Position numbers and translations under genes: made by a program. A stretch of DNA of 42,295 nucleotides, taken from NCBI GenBank assembly GCA_038148435.1, contig JAYQVM010000006.1:1-42295 (forward strand), read 5' to 3'. A model generated the notes under the pieces. It did no database searches. It saw nothing but the letters and a program-made list of their open reading frames with translations, and had not been told where the DNA came from. Positions 7,816 to 16,278 of the stretch are shown here, piece by piece (position 1 is the first letter of the stretch; the number at the start of each line of letters is the position of its first letter). Source of the stretch: UBA5109 sp038148435 (GTDB lineage: Bacteria; Pseudomonadota; Gammaproteobacteria; Pseudomonadales; Pseudohongiellaceae).

Positions 7816-8988
7816 TCAAACCCTGCTGTCCATGAAGTCCTTGATACGCCCCAAAGCTTTACGAATATCCTCTGTGCTACTGGCATAACTAAATCGAATA
7901 TAGCCCTCCCCTAGGTGACCAAAACTGGTGCCAGCTACGGTCGCAACCCCCAACTCTTCAAGTAAAAGCTCTTCGAGCTGCTTTGATTTCATGCCAGTAC
8001 CGGTGATATTTGGAAAGGCATAAAAAGCACCTTTGGGTGTAATACATGAAAAACCCGAAACTTCATTGAGAAGCTCAACAATCAGCTGACGCCTTTCATC
8101 AAAAATTCGGCACATATTACTAACAGCGTCCTGAGGACCGGCAAGTGCCTCAATGCCTGCTCTTTGTACCGGCGCAGATGGGCAAGAGTTACTATTAATC
8201 TGTAAGCGCTCTGCATGATCAATCAAACTTGAAGGCCAGACACCATAACCCAGACGCCAGCCGGTCATGGAATAGGTCTTGCTCCACCCATCTAGCAAAA
8301 TGGTGCGATCACGAATCGATTCATACTCAAGAAAACTGATATGCTCCATGCCGTCGTAGAGCATGCGAGAATAAATTTCGTCTGATAGTAATGTGACATG
8401 TGGATATTTTTCGAGCCCTTTGACAAAAGCTTCTATCACATCCCTTTCCAGGACACCGCCTGTTGGGTTGGCCGGTGTATTGATGATTATCAATCTAGTA
8501 TTGTCGTTAATCTGGTCAAGTACTTTTTCCGGATCAAACCCAAAACCGCTATCTTCCATGAGCTCGATAGGAACCGCCTTGGCGCCACTAAATTTAATCA
8601 TGGATTCATAGATGGGAAAGCCGGGGTTTGGGTAGAGTATTTCAGCACCGGGTTCACCAAACATCATGATGGCAAAAAACATGGTGGGTTTTCCGCCAGG
8701 TACGATCATGACATTTTCCCGGTCCACTTCGATTCCCCGAAATTTGCGAATGTCATTGACCACCGCTTCGCGTAATTCCGGCAGACCCTTGGCCGGAGTA
8801 TAAAAATGAAAACCCTCGTCGATAGCTTTTTTACCGGCTTCGACAATATTCTCCGGAGTGCGAAAGTCAGGCGCACCGATACCAAGATTAATGATATCCA
8901 GCCCTTCAGCTTCCAAGGCCTTAGCTCTGGCAAGAATTTTAAAGGCTGATTCCGTTCCGAGGCGGGACATACTAGCAGCTAGTTTCAT
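7816..8988 (-). CDS. PLP-dependent class I/II aminotransferase (AspC/aromatic type)
   Basis: The 390-aa fold-type I aminotransferase has the PLP-binding lysine K237 in GWSKTYSMTGWR, the TPANPTGG motif at residues 171-178 (N174), D203 and Y206 in LLSDEIYS, and the substrate-carboxylate arginine in GEGYIRFSYA. These are the standard active-site residues of the aspartate aminotransferase Igamma-like group. The amino donor and keto acid cannot be told from sequence alone. It starts 17 bases after lldD with its own AAAGGA site, so it is probably co-transcribed with the hydroxyacid oxidase. A plausible role is transamination of the oxidase product (pyruvate or glyoxylate). Confidence 0.9.
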   Translation of the reverse strand: MKLAASMSRLGTESAFKILARAKALEAEGLDIINLGIGAPDFRTPENIVEAGKKAIDEGFHFYTPAKGLPELREAVVNDIRKFRGIEVDRENVMIVPGGKPTMFFAIMMFGEPGAEILYPNPGFPIYESMIKFSGAKAVPIELMEDSGFGFDPEKVLDQINDNTRLIIINTPANPTGGVLERDVIEAFVKGLEKYPHVTLLSDEIYSRMLYDGMEHISFLEYESIRDRTILLDGWSKTYSMTGWRLGYGVWPSSLIDHAERLQINSNSCPSAPVQRAGIEALAGPQDAVSNMCRIFDERRQLIVELLNEVSGFSCITPKGAFYAFPNITGTGMKSKQLEELLLEELGVATVAGTSFGHLGEGYIRFSYASSTEDIRKALGRIKDFMDSRV

Positions 8989-9005
8989 ATCAGGTCCTTT
9001 ATAGA

Positions 9006-10163
9006 CTATATACGGAATCGTAGATTTCCACGATGTAAATCCTTGATGGATTTACATCCCATCAACTTCATGTCTCTAATTAGTTCTGCATGCAAAAGGG
9101 ACAGAGCTTTTTCCACCCCTGCCTGCCCAGCTGCCGCCAGTGCATACAGATAGAGCCTGCCGCCAGAACAGGCCTTGGCACCAACAGAAAGAGCCTTGAG
9201 AATATGCGTACCACGACGGATCCCGCCATCACAAATCACATCAATACGATCCCCCACCGCATCGACTATCTCAGCCAGGTGATCGAATGGAGAGCGTGAT
9301 CCATCCAACTGCCGGCCACCGTGGTTGGATACCATAATGGCGCTAGCACCAATATCCACAGCTCGTCTGGCATCCTCAACCGACATAATGCCTTTAAGCA
9401 CAAAGGTTTTCCCCCAGTAGGCGGCAACCTCTTCTGCTGCCTTCCAGTCCATGCTTTGGTCCATCATGACATTGAAATAGTCTGCTACCGTAATAGAAAG
9501 ATTGGAGCCTTCCTTAACGTAATCCTTGAGCTGGGACAGCTCGAATTTTTCATGGGTGAAATAGTTAAAAGCCCAGGAAGGGTGTGTCATAAAACTTAGC
9601 AGGCTTTTCAGGGTGAGCCGGGGCGGAGTGGTAAAGCCGGTGTAAAGATCCCGCTCACGATTGCCACCGACAATGGTGTCCACAGTCAACGCCAGCGCAT
9701 CAAAATTAGCCACCTTACAACGGTCCATCATGCTGCGGGTGAGCTCCTTGTCTTTATGATAATACAACTGAAACAGTTTAGGCGTATTGATGGTTTGACC
9801 GATTTTCTCGACACTCACCGTCCCCAGGGAAGAGACGCCAAATATCGTCTTGTATTTTTCCGCCGCCCTGCCCACCGCCATTTCGCCGTCATGATGAAAC
9901 AGGCGCTGCAGGGCCGTTGGTGATAGAAACAGTGGCATACCAATCTCCTGCCCCATCACAGTCGTGCTCAGATCAATCTCTTCTACACCGGCCAATACAT
10001 TGGGTACCAGGTCTACATCATCATAAGCCGTGGTATTACGGCGATAGGTAAGTTCATCGTCAGCTGCACCATCAATGTAATGAAAAATCGGACCGGGCAG
10101 ACGCTGCTTTGCCATCCGGCGAAAATCTTCCACATTGCGGACATCCTTAAGGCGCATAAACAT
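9006..10163 (-). CDS. lldD: FMN-dependent alpha-hydroxy-acid dehydrogenase (LldD family)
   Basis: The 385-aa TIM-barrel flavoprotein has the family's active-site residues: Y29 in FHYIDG, Y134/Y135 in LFQLYY, K257 in VLKGIM, and H281 and R284 in SNHGGRQLDG. DGGIRRG (residues 312-318) contacts the FMN phosphate. Family members oxidise L-lactate, glycolate, mandelate and similar L-2-hydroxyacids, passing electrons to quinone or oxygen. The neighbouring LctP permease points to lactate or glycolate; the symbol is the family name rather than proof of lactate specificity. The RBS AAGGAA precedes the ATG. This is the first gene of the apparent lldD-aminotransferase-lctP operon. Confidence 0.9.
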   Translation of the reverse strand: MFMRLKDVRNVEDFRRMAKQRLPGPIFHYIDGAADDELTYRRNTTAYDDVDLVPNVLAGVEEIDLSTTVMGQEIGMPLFLSPTALQRLFHHDGEMAVGRAAEKYKTIFGVSSLGTVSVEKIGQTINTPKLFQLYYHKDKELTRSMMDRCKVANFDALALTVDTIVGGNRERDLYTGFTTPPRLTLKSLLSFMTHPSWAFNYFTHEKFELSQLKDYVKEGSNLSITVADYFNVMMDQSMDWKAAEEVAAYWGKTFVLKGIMSVEDARRAVDIGASAIMVSNHGGRQLDGSRSPFDHLAEIVDAVGDRIDVICDGGIRRGTHILKALSVGAKACSGGRLYLYALAAAGQAGVEKALSLLHAELIRDMKLMGCKSIKDLHRGNLRFRI

Positions 10164-10193
10164 GATGATGGGTTCCTTATGTGTTAAAACGAT

Positions 10194-10201
10194 ACACGTG
10201 T
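10194..10201. promoter_or_regulatory. Short palindrome in the divergent lldD/aminotransferase intergenic region
   Basis: ACACGTGT is a perfect 8-bp inverted repeat in the 218-base region between the divergent starts of lldD (10163) and the class V aminotransferase (10382). Its position would suit an operator for a shared regulator. An 8-bp palindrome occurs easily by chance, and it does not match the LldR or FadR consensus that I know. Confidence 0.2.
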
Positions 10202-10370
10202 GCTCAGCTTGAAAGGCAGTATTAAACCATCTTGTCTGCCTGTCACAGCTTTTGTACGAAGGTCATGTTGAATCGTGTGTTTCTTGCTATTATCTGACAT
10301 TAGTTTCAGTAGCATTATTAAACCCGTATTTGCTAATTGCAAGAAGCCGCTTTTAGCCACAAACACTCAG

Positions 10371-10375
10371 AAGGA
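10371..10375 (+). promoter_or_regulatory. Shine-Dalgarno deciding the start at 10382
   Basis: AAGGA lies six bases before the ATG at 10382. It favours that start over the upstream in-frame TTG at 10337. Confidence 0.7.
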
Positions 10376-10381
10376 ATCCTT

Positions 10382-11512
10382 ATGCAGCCAGGAGCCATCA
10401 ACACCTTTCATCCAACCCAACGCACCCTGATGGGCCCTGGTCCTTCTGACGTTTATCCGCGCGTACTTGAAGCACTGTCTCGACCCACCATCGGCCATCT
10501 GGATCCGCTGTTTATCGACATGATGGATGAACTGAAGCAGCTGCTGCGTTATGCCTTCCAGACCAAAAATGAGGTCACTATGCCTATTTCAGCACCGGGC
10601 TCAGCCGGTATGGAATGCTGTTTTGTAAATCTGGTTGAACCGGGAGATAAGGTGATTGTCTGTCGCAATGGCGCCTTTGGCGGGCGCATGCTGGAAAACG
10701 TTAACCGTTGTGGCGGTGAAGCCATCATCGTGGATGATCCCTGGGGCCGCGCGGTGGATCCGGAAAAAGTCGAAGCCGCCCTGCAAGCCAATCAGGATGC
10801 GGTGATACTTGCTTTTGTGCATGCCGAAACATCCACCGGTGCTCTATCCGACGCGCAGACCCTGGCAAGACTCGCACACGAGCATGACTGTCTGACGATT
10901 GTGGATACCGTCACTTCACTGGCTGGAGTTCCGCTGAAAGTTGACGAGTGGGAGCTGGATGCCGTGTATTCGGGCACCCAGAAATGCCTGTCCTGCATCC
11001 CCGGACTCTCACCTGTAAGCTTCAACCAGCGTGCCATGGATAAAGTCCGAAAGCGCCAGTCAGCTGCACAATCTTGGTTTCTTGACCTGAAACTGATGCT
11101 TGGTTACTGGGAAGGGGAAGGTAAACGCGCCTATCATCACACGGCGCCCATCAATCCACTGTACGCATTACATGAAGCACTGTGCATCCTGCAGGACGAA
11201 GGACTGGAAAATACCTGGCAGCGACACCGAAGCCAGCATGAGGCCCTTAAAAGTGGGCTGGAAAAACTGGGCCTGCAGCTAAGCGTACCAGAAGCCGAAC
11301 GCCTACCACAGCTTAATGCAGTCACTATTCCGGAAGGGGTAAATGATGCTAGTGTGCGCAGCACCCTGCTGAAGGAATATAACCTGGAAATCGGTGCTGG
11401 CCTCGGAGAAAGCGCCGGTAAACTGTGGCGTATTGGCCTGATGGGTTATTCCGCCAACCCCGGCAATGTGCTTTATTGCCTGAGCGCCCTTGAAGCTGTT
11501 CTGGAAAACTAG
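10382..11512 (+). CDS. Class V aminotransferase, alanine-glyoxylate / PucG type
   Basis: The 376-aa product (from the ATG at 10382) has the class V fold-type I layout: TLMGPGPSDVYPRVLEAL near the N-terminus, HAETSTG near residue 147, D175 in TIVDTVTS for the PLP pyridine nitrogen, and the Schiff-base lysine K201 in YSGTQKCLSC. The GPGPS start and TQK motif are typical of alanine- or serine-glyoxylate and purine-pathway (S)-ureidoglycine aminotransferases. Since it diverges from lldD-lctP, a role in converting glyoxylate formed from glycolate to glycine is attractive but inferred. Two in-frame codons further upstream are open, but the RBS decides the start. Confidence 0.88.
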   Translation: MQPGAINTFHPTQRTLMGPGPSDVYPRVLEALSRPTIGHLDPLFIDMMDELKQLLRYAFQTKNEVTMPISAPGSAGMECCFVNLVEPGDKVIVCRNGAFGGRMLENVNRCGGEAIIVDDPWGRAVDPEKVEAALQANQDAVILAFVHAETSTGALSDAQTLARLAHEHDCLTIVDTVTSLAGVPLKVDEWELDAVYSGTQKCLSCIPGLSPVSFNQRAMDKVRKRQSAAQSWFLDLKLMLGYWEGEGKRAYHHTAPINPLYALHEALCILQDEGLENTWQRHRSQHEALKSGLEKLGLQLSVPEAERLPQLNAVTIPEGVNDASVRSTLLKEYNLEIGAGLGESAGKLWRIGLMGYSANPGNVLYCLSALEAVLEN

Positions 11513-11536
11513 GCTTCGATCTTCAGCTGGATTGAG

Positions 11537-13117
11537 TCACTCACCGCCGAACTTTGCCAGCACCACGCCATAAATGGCCATGGCATCCCAGAAGTTCTGT
11601 AAACGCAGATTCTCATTTTCACCGTGCTGATTATTGTCGTGGTTGGCCAGTGGCAAAATGATGATCGGGGTATCCATCCTCTCGGCAAAGTCATCCAGCG
11701 GCAGCGTCCCACCCATGTTCGGGGTCAGAATCAGACTAGGGGTGATTTCTTCCATAAGACTAATCATGCGCGCAGCCATGGGGCCATCCATTGAGGTTCT
11801 GAGACCGGAGCTGCCCTCACCTCGCCAGTCCAGTTTCAGCACCCGGTCGTTGTTTCGCAAAACTTCATCGGTGGGGTCTTCATAAATGATGTGGTATCCC
11901 TCTTGCGTAATATGGTTTTCAATCAGGCGTTCAATATCGGCAGGCTGCTGATCAGGAACCAGGCGTATATTCAGCGAAACCGTCGCCGTGGTCAGGATGA
12001 TGTTGCTGCCCAGTACGCCGACTCCACCCCCGGCAATACCACGGGCATTGATCGCCGGCAAGGTCACCAGTTCGGCAAGACGCATACCGTTCCCTTCTGG
12101 CATGTTAACCGCCAGCTCATTCTGAAGGTCTGCCGTCATGTCCGGCATGTTCTGCAGGGCACTCTGTTCACGGTCTGAGAGAGGTGCCACAATGTCGTAA
12201 TACCCATCAATGAGTATCCGGCCACTTTCGTCGCGCATACTAGTCAGCAAATAGGCCAGCTGCATAATAGGGTTAGGCGCCCAGTTGCCATAGTGGCCGG
12301 AGTGTAGTGGACGATTGGCGCCATAGGCCGTGATATCCAGTGTCTTGCTACCTCGCACACCGAAGACCAGTTGGGCCTGTCGAGACTGATGCATCGGCCC
12401 GTCACAAAAAAGCAGCAGGTCGGCATCCAGCAGACCAGGATTGGTATCCATGATGGTGCCGAGGCTGGGTGAGCCGATTTCTTCTTCACCATCGAGCAGC
12501 AGTTTGACATTAACCGACAGGGGAATATCATTCTCACGCAGGGCCTGCAGCACATGCGTGATAGCGATGATCGGCATTTTGTCATCGCCCGCTGAACGCC
12601 CATAGAGACGCCACTCCGGATTCAGGCCCTGATCCATTTGAGCCTGGCTGACCGGACTGCCACCCTCCTGTAGTGGAGCATCCAGTAGCGTTGGACTGAA
12701 AGGCGGGTAAGCCCAGTCATCGGGCAACACCGGCTGCCCATCAAAATGCGCATAAATCAGCACAGTCTCACTGGCCTGGGGATTCAGCAATTCTGCGTAA
12801 ATATAAGGTGCTCCATCTGCCTGCAGGCGCCGCGTGCTAAAGCCCTGGTTTTGCAGAAGCACTGTGATGTGTTCAACATTTCTATCCATGTCGGCAAGGT
12901 TTGCCGCCGAATTGGGCAGCCGCAGAAGCTCAATAAAATCCTGTAGAATCATCTGCTCGTTCTGTGCCCGATAGACATCAATCAGATCCACTAGTTCCTG
13001 CGAATCAACGACCTGCGCCAGCGCTGTCGACTCACTTCCAAGCCAACATGCTGTCAGCAAGCCTGAGCCCAGCATCAGTCGTCTGACTGACGGGTGAAAA
13101 CATCTGTGCTTTGTCAT
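11537..13117 (-). CDS. Exported M20 family metallo-hydrolase (carboxypeptidase/dipeptidase-like)
   Basis: From the ATG at 13117 the protein has 526 residues. An N-terminal export signal (residues 1-35) contains LLTAC, a possible lipobox at C24, and also ALAQ, a possible signal peptidase I site. The M20 dinuclear-zinc residues are visible: H124 and D126 in IYAHFDGQPV, D178 in GRSAGDDK, the Glu pair E211-E212 in LDGEEEIGS, D239 in FCDGPMH, H272 in RPLHSGHYG, and a C-terminal His in LANHDNNQHGE. Family members hydrolyse peptides or acylated amino acids. As the last gene of the dadA operon it probably releases amino acids from peptides outside the cytoplasm. The frame is open further upstream, but the RBS supports 13117. 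Confidence 0.87.
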   Translation of the reverse strand: MTKHRCFHPSVRRLMLGSGLLTACWLGSESTALAQVVDSQELVDLIDVYRAQNEQMILQDFIELLRLPNSAANLADMDRNVEHITVLLQNQGFSTRRLQADGAPYIYAELLNPQASETVLIYAHFDGQPVLPDDWAYPPFSPTLLDAPLQEGGSPVSQAQMDQGLNPEWRLYGRSAGDDKMPIIAITHVLQALRENDIPLSVNVKLLLDGEEEIGSPSLGTIMDTNPGLLDADLLLFCDGPMHQSRQAQLVFGVRGSKTLDITAYGANRPLHSGHYGNWAPNPIMQLAYLLTSMRDESGRILIDGYYDIVAPLSDREQSALQNMPDMTADLQNELAVNMPEGNGMRLAELVTLPAINARGIAGGGVGVLGSNIILTTATVSLNIRLVPDQQPADIERLIENHITQEGYHIIYEDPTDEVLRNNDRVLKLDWRGEGSSGLRTSMDGPMAARMISLMEEITPSLILTPNMGGTLPLDDFAERMDTPIIILPLANHDNNQHGENENLRLQNFWDAMAIYGVVLAKFGGE

Positions 13118-13123
13118 CTTGTT

Positions 13124-13127
13124 TCCT
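13124..13127 (-). promoter_or_regulatory. Shine-Dalgarno deciding the M20 hydrolase start
   Basis: On the minus strand AGGA lies six bases before the ATG at 13117. It favours that start, which gives a proper signal sequence, over the open frame reaching 13216 inside the next gene. Confidence 0.65.
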
Positions 13128-13136
13128 GTCTGCAGA

Positions 13137-14720
13137 TTAAAATGGTCGTGGACGGAACAGCACGCGACCGGCATTGACGCCACTTGGCATTCCGTCGCTG
13201 AGTGCAAATTCACCATTGAGTATCACATAACTAATGCCATCGGGTCGGGCGCTTGGATTATCATAACTGGCATGGTCGATAACGGTCTCGGGATCGAATA
13301 CTGTAATGTCGGCTGCCAGACCCGGTTTCAGCAAGCCCCTGTCCGTCATACCGATGGTCTTCGCCGGCAACCAGGTCATTTTGTAAATCGCCTGCTCCAG
13401 ACTCAGGGCCTGTTTTTCCCGCACGTATTCACCCAGTACCTTAGGGAAAGTTCCCCAGTAGCGGGGATGTGTCTGGGCGCCTTCTGCAACTGCATCACAG
13501 TCACAGGCTATCGATACACTTGGATGCTGCATGATTTCAATGAGGTCTGCTTCACTACCGAAGCGCAGAATTACCCCGCTATCGGCTTCTTCGAGCACAC
13601 GGATAACGGCTTCGCCTGCCGAGTCAGTACCCAGTTCTGTCATGATCTCGGTCAGCTCCTGCTGACTTCTGGACACGAAAACACCATTAGCGCCTCCCCA
13701 ACGCAGATTAATAGCCTCTTCAGCCTCGGCAACTATCTGTGAACGCAGTCCCGGATCCTGGAAACGCGCCAGCATGGCCGCACGACCACCCGCCTGAGCC
13801 CAACTGGGAATAATCAGTGCAGACAAGGCAGTCTGTCCGGCCAGATAGGGATAGACATCTGCGACAGCCCCTTCGCTATTACTGGTGTCTGCCAGCCGCA
13901 TGGCCTTGAGAATTTCCGCCGCTTTCCCCTGCTCCCAGCCCTGTACTTTTATGTGCGTTACCAGAGGAATCAGCCCGGCCGCTTCGCCGATTTGGATAGT
14001 TTCCGTCATGCCGACGATGGAGCTGTAATTGGTATCAGGTATCAGCCGGTCATGATTAGCAAACACCACATTCAAGTCGGCAAAGGGTGACAAAATATCA
14101 ATGACTTCCTGCGTCTGGGCATAATAACCCGGCACATAATCCAGCCCGGCCGAAACACCCCAGCTACCGGCTTCCAGTCCTTCACGGATCAGCGCCTGCA
14201 TACGGCCGATCTGCGTGGGTGTTGGGCGCATATCTTCCAGGCCGACCACCTCTGCCCAGACACTGTTAAGACCTACGAATCCGCCAACATTCATGGCCAG
14301 CCCTGCTTCAGCATAGGTGGCAAATTGCTCTGCAATATCAAGCGGGCTCGAACCATCCGAATTCATGATTGCCGTGGTCACGCCCTGGCTGATCATGTTG
14401 GCGGCGGTTGAGAGCGCTTCTCCCTGGGCATGGCTGTGGATATTGATAAAACCGGGGGCTACCACCAGGCCACTGACATCAATCTCAACTTCGGCACTGG
14501 CTACTGCAAGATCACCAATTGCAGAAATCGTCGTTCCGCTGATAGCCACATCACCGATAAACGCTTGTTGTGAGCTACCATCAATAATGCTGCCGCCGCG
14601 CAGGATTAGATCATAACTTGGCGGGTCTTCTTCGGCGCAGGCTGTCAGGATGATCAGGAGAATGCCGAAGGAGCTGTATTTCGACATCTTCTCTTGTTTG
14701 TGTGTATTGATCAGTTTCAT
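13137..14720 (-). CDS. Lipoprotein N-acyl-D-amino-acid deacylase family amidohydrolase
   Basis: The 527-aa product carries a lipoprotein signal ending in ILTAC (C28); an internal ATG at 14687 would place the cysteine at residue 17, so the start is uncertain. The rest is a D-aminoacylase-type amidohydrolase: HSH at residues 95-97, SQGVTTAIMNSDGSS near 111-125, PLVTHIK as a metal or catalytic His region, and the C-terminal HPRYWGTFPKVLGEYV block characteristic of this family. The cysteine found in classical D-aminoacylases (GNCG) is replaced by Asp (D122). Such enzymes remove N-acyl groups from D-amino acids. It lies in an operon with dadA and ridA. Confidence 0.88.
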   Translation of the reverse strand: MKLINTHKQEKMSKYSSFGILLIILTACAEEDPPSYDLILRGGSIIDGSSQQAFIGDVAISGTTISAIGDLAVASAEVEIDVSGLVVAPGFINIHSHAQGEALSTAANMISQGVTTAIMNSDGSSPLDIAEQFATYAEAGLAMNVGGFVGLNSVWAEVVGLEDMRPTPTQIGRMQALIREGLEAGSWGVSAGLDYVPGYYAQTQEVIDILSPFADLNVVFANHDRLIPDTNYSSIVGMTETIQIGEAAGLIPLVTHIKVQGWEQGKAAEILKAMRLADTSNSEGAVADVYPYLAGQTALSALIIPSWAQAGGRAAMLARFQDPGLRSQIVAEAEEAINLRWGGANGVFVSRSQQELTEIMTELGTDSAGEAVIRVLEEADSGVILRFGSEADLIEIMQHPSVSIACDCDAVAEGAQTHPRYWGTFPKVLGEYVREKQALSLEQAIYKMTWLPAKTIGMTDRGLLKPGLAADITVFDPETVIDHASYDNPSARPDGISYVILNGEFALSDGMPSGVNAGRVLFRPRPF

Positions 14721-14784
14721 GTTACTTACTCAGTTGAGCGACGGATTTCCACAAGCCAAAAGCGGGCTTTGCACCAGCGACTAC

Positions 14785-15135
14785 CTATCGGGCAGCTATC
14801 AGTCCAATTTCGACGGTAAAATCTGGCGAGGCCAGGCGAGACTCCACGCAGGCGCGACAGGGAGCATTGCCGCCGACGCTCCACTCATCCCAGACCGCAT
14901 TCATCTCGGCAAAATCATCCATGTTGGCAAGCCAGATTGTCGCACTCAGGGCTTTCGATTTATCGGTACCGGCTTCCGCCAGCAAGGCATCAATCTGTGC
15001 CAGAATCGCTATGGTCTGGGCGGTCACACTTTCACCGCGTGCAGTCAGGGCAACCTGCCCGGCCAGATAGATGGTATCGCCATGAATAACGGCCTGGCTC
15101 ATGCGATCATTGGTTTTCAGTCGTTGAATGCTCAT
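14785..15135 (-). CDS. ridA: RidA family enamine/imine deaminase
   Basis: The 116-aa protein has the compact RidA/YjgF/UK114 fold pattern: IYLAGQVAL near residues 22-30, and the C-terminal APCRACVESRLASPDF, where R94 aligns with the key arginine that holds the substrate carboxylate. Active RidA hydrolyses reactive 2-imino acids to 2-keto acids. The RBS GAGAGG precedes the ATG. It is encoded between the membrane carrier and the deacylase in the dadA operon. This is meaningful because DadA generates 2-imino acids. RidA subfamilies vary in activity, so the substrate is inferred from context. Confidence 0.93.
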   Translation of the reverse strand: MSIQRLKTNDRMSQAVIHGDTIYLAGQVALTARGESVTAQTIAILAQIDALLAEAGTDKSKALSATIWLANMDDFAEMNAVWDEWSVGGNAPCRACVESRLASPDFTVEIGLIAAR

Positions 15136-15174
15136 CCTAACCTCTCTATTTAACAGATAAATCAGCCGCCTTTA

Positions 15175-16278
15175 TTAAACCTTGGCTTTAAAGCTGACAA
15201 TTTTATAAAGACCTATTGTAAACAGGGGCAATACAAAAACCAGCAAAAACAGGTAGGTCAGCAAGACATAGCCATTGGCAATCAGGGCAATCAGCCCAAT
15301 CCTGTCACTGATGAACACGGCTATGAGCATGGCGACCACTGCAATGCTAGGCCTCAGATAAACCGGCATCTGTGCCGATTTTGCCTGATAAGTAACCGCT
15401 ACCCGCTCATTCAGGGCATGCAATAAAGCTGTACCGGTTTCAATAAAGGTGCCAAATATCACAAATTGAAAGAGTAACTTGAAGTAAGGCAGGTTCATCA
15501 TGCCAAGAATCTGATTTACGGGAGCGGCTTCATCAATAATGGCAGGATAAAATCCGACCAGCACAAAATAAAACAGGACCCCGGGCAAAATCGCAATCAC
15601 ACCGCCAAGCAGACCGGCACCAATGGCTTCAGAGCGACTGCCAATATGCCGCATACAGAACAGGATGGTCGGAATGATGGCCAGATTGTAACTGGCGTAC
15701 TTGATACCATCACCCAGCCAGGCAGTATTTTCCGGTGGCAAACGTAAATTATTAACAATGGCATCACCAAATTGCGTGAATCCGATCAGCAGAAAACTGA
15801 TATACACCAGATACAGCATTACGGACCAGCTGGCCAGCACCTTTTCGATCAGACTGGTACCGAAAAACGTCAGCAGGCCAATCGTGGCAATCAGTATGAT
15901 GGTGCCAATCAGTGGCGCTGAACCGATCATATCTGTCAGCAGGATGCCCGCAGCAGAACCGATTACTGACAAAATCAGTATGATGGTGATGATGTAAACG
16001 ATTTCATAGAGTACCCAGGCCCGCCCCAACAGATGCCTGAAAAATGTCTTGTAATCGTAACTTTGCGTTAGCCTTGCAAACTCAAGACTGGTTGCCAGCA
16101 CTAGCGACCACACAATGGTGGCTACCAGCATGCCGTACAAGCCGGCTTGCGGACCGTTAGACAGAAAAAACTCCACCAGTTCCCGCCCGGTTGCGTAACC
16201 GCCGGCAATGACCACCGACTGAAAGATCAGCCCTGGAAGTATGATTGCCTGCAATAAACGGAATGACGGAAGTTTCAC
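15175..16278 (-). CDS. Polytopic membrane carrier, YkvI-like (APC-superfamily type)
   Basis: The 367-aa protein (from the GTG at 16278) has about ten hydrophobic segments. It opens with ILPGLIFQSVVIAGGYATGRE, where the Gly-rich break in the first helix resembles amino-acid/cation symporters of the APC superfamily. It resembles the poorly characterised YkvI family. The GTG start overlaps the dadA stop (GTGA at 16275-16278) and is preceded by AGGAG at 16287-16291, which fixes the start six codons later than the longest frame. Coupled expression with dadA suggests that it imports the D-amino acids or a related product; the substrate is not known. Confidence 0.8.
   Translation of the reverse strand: MKLPSFRLLQAIILPGLIFQSVVIAGGYATGRELVEFFLSNGPQAGLYGMLVATIVWSLVLATSLEFARLTQSYDYKTFFRHLLGRAWVLYEIVYIITIILILSVIGSAAGILLTDMIGSAPLIGTIILIATIGLLTFFGTSLIEKVLASWSVMLYLVYISFLLIGFTQFGDAIVNNLRLPPENTAWLGDGIKYASYNLAIIPTILFCMRHIGSRSEAIGAGLLGGVIAILPGVLFYFVLVGFYPAIIDEAAPVNQILGMMNLPYFKLLFQFVIFGTFIETGTALLHALNERVAVTYQAKSAQMPVYLRPSIAVVAMLIAVFISDRIGLIALIANGYVLLTYLFLLVFVLPLFTIGLYKIVSFKAKV

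Noticed and set aside
10184..10366. 60-aa minus-strand ORF upstream of lldD
   Set aside because: It fills the divergent promoter region, has no RBS and no recognisable composition.
13119..13742. 207-aa plus-strand ORF
   Set aside because: Antisense shadow of the D-aminoacylase-type gene; Cys/His-rich random-looking composition.
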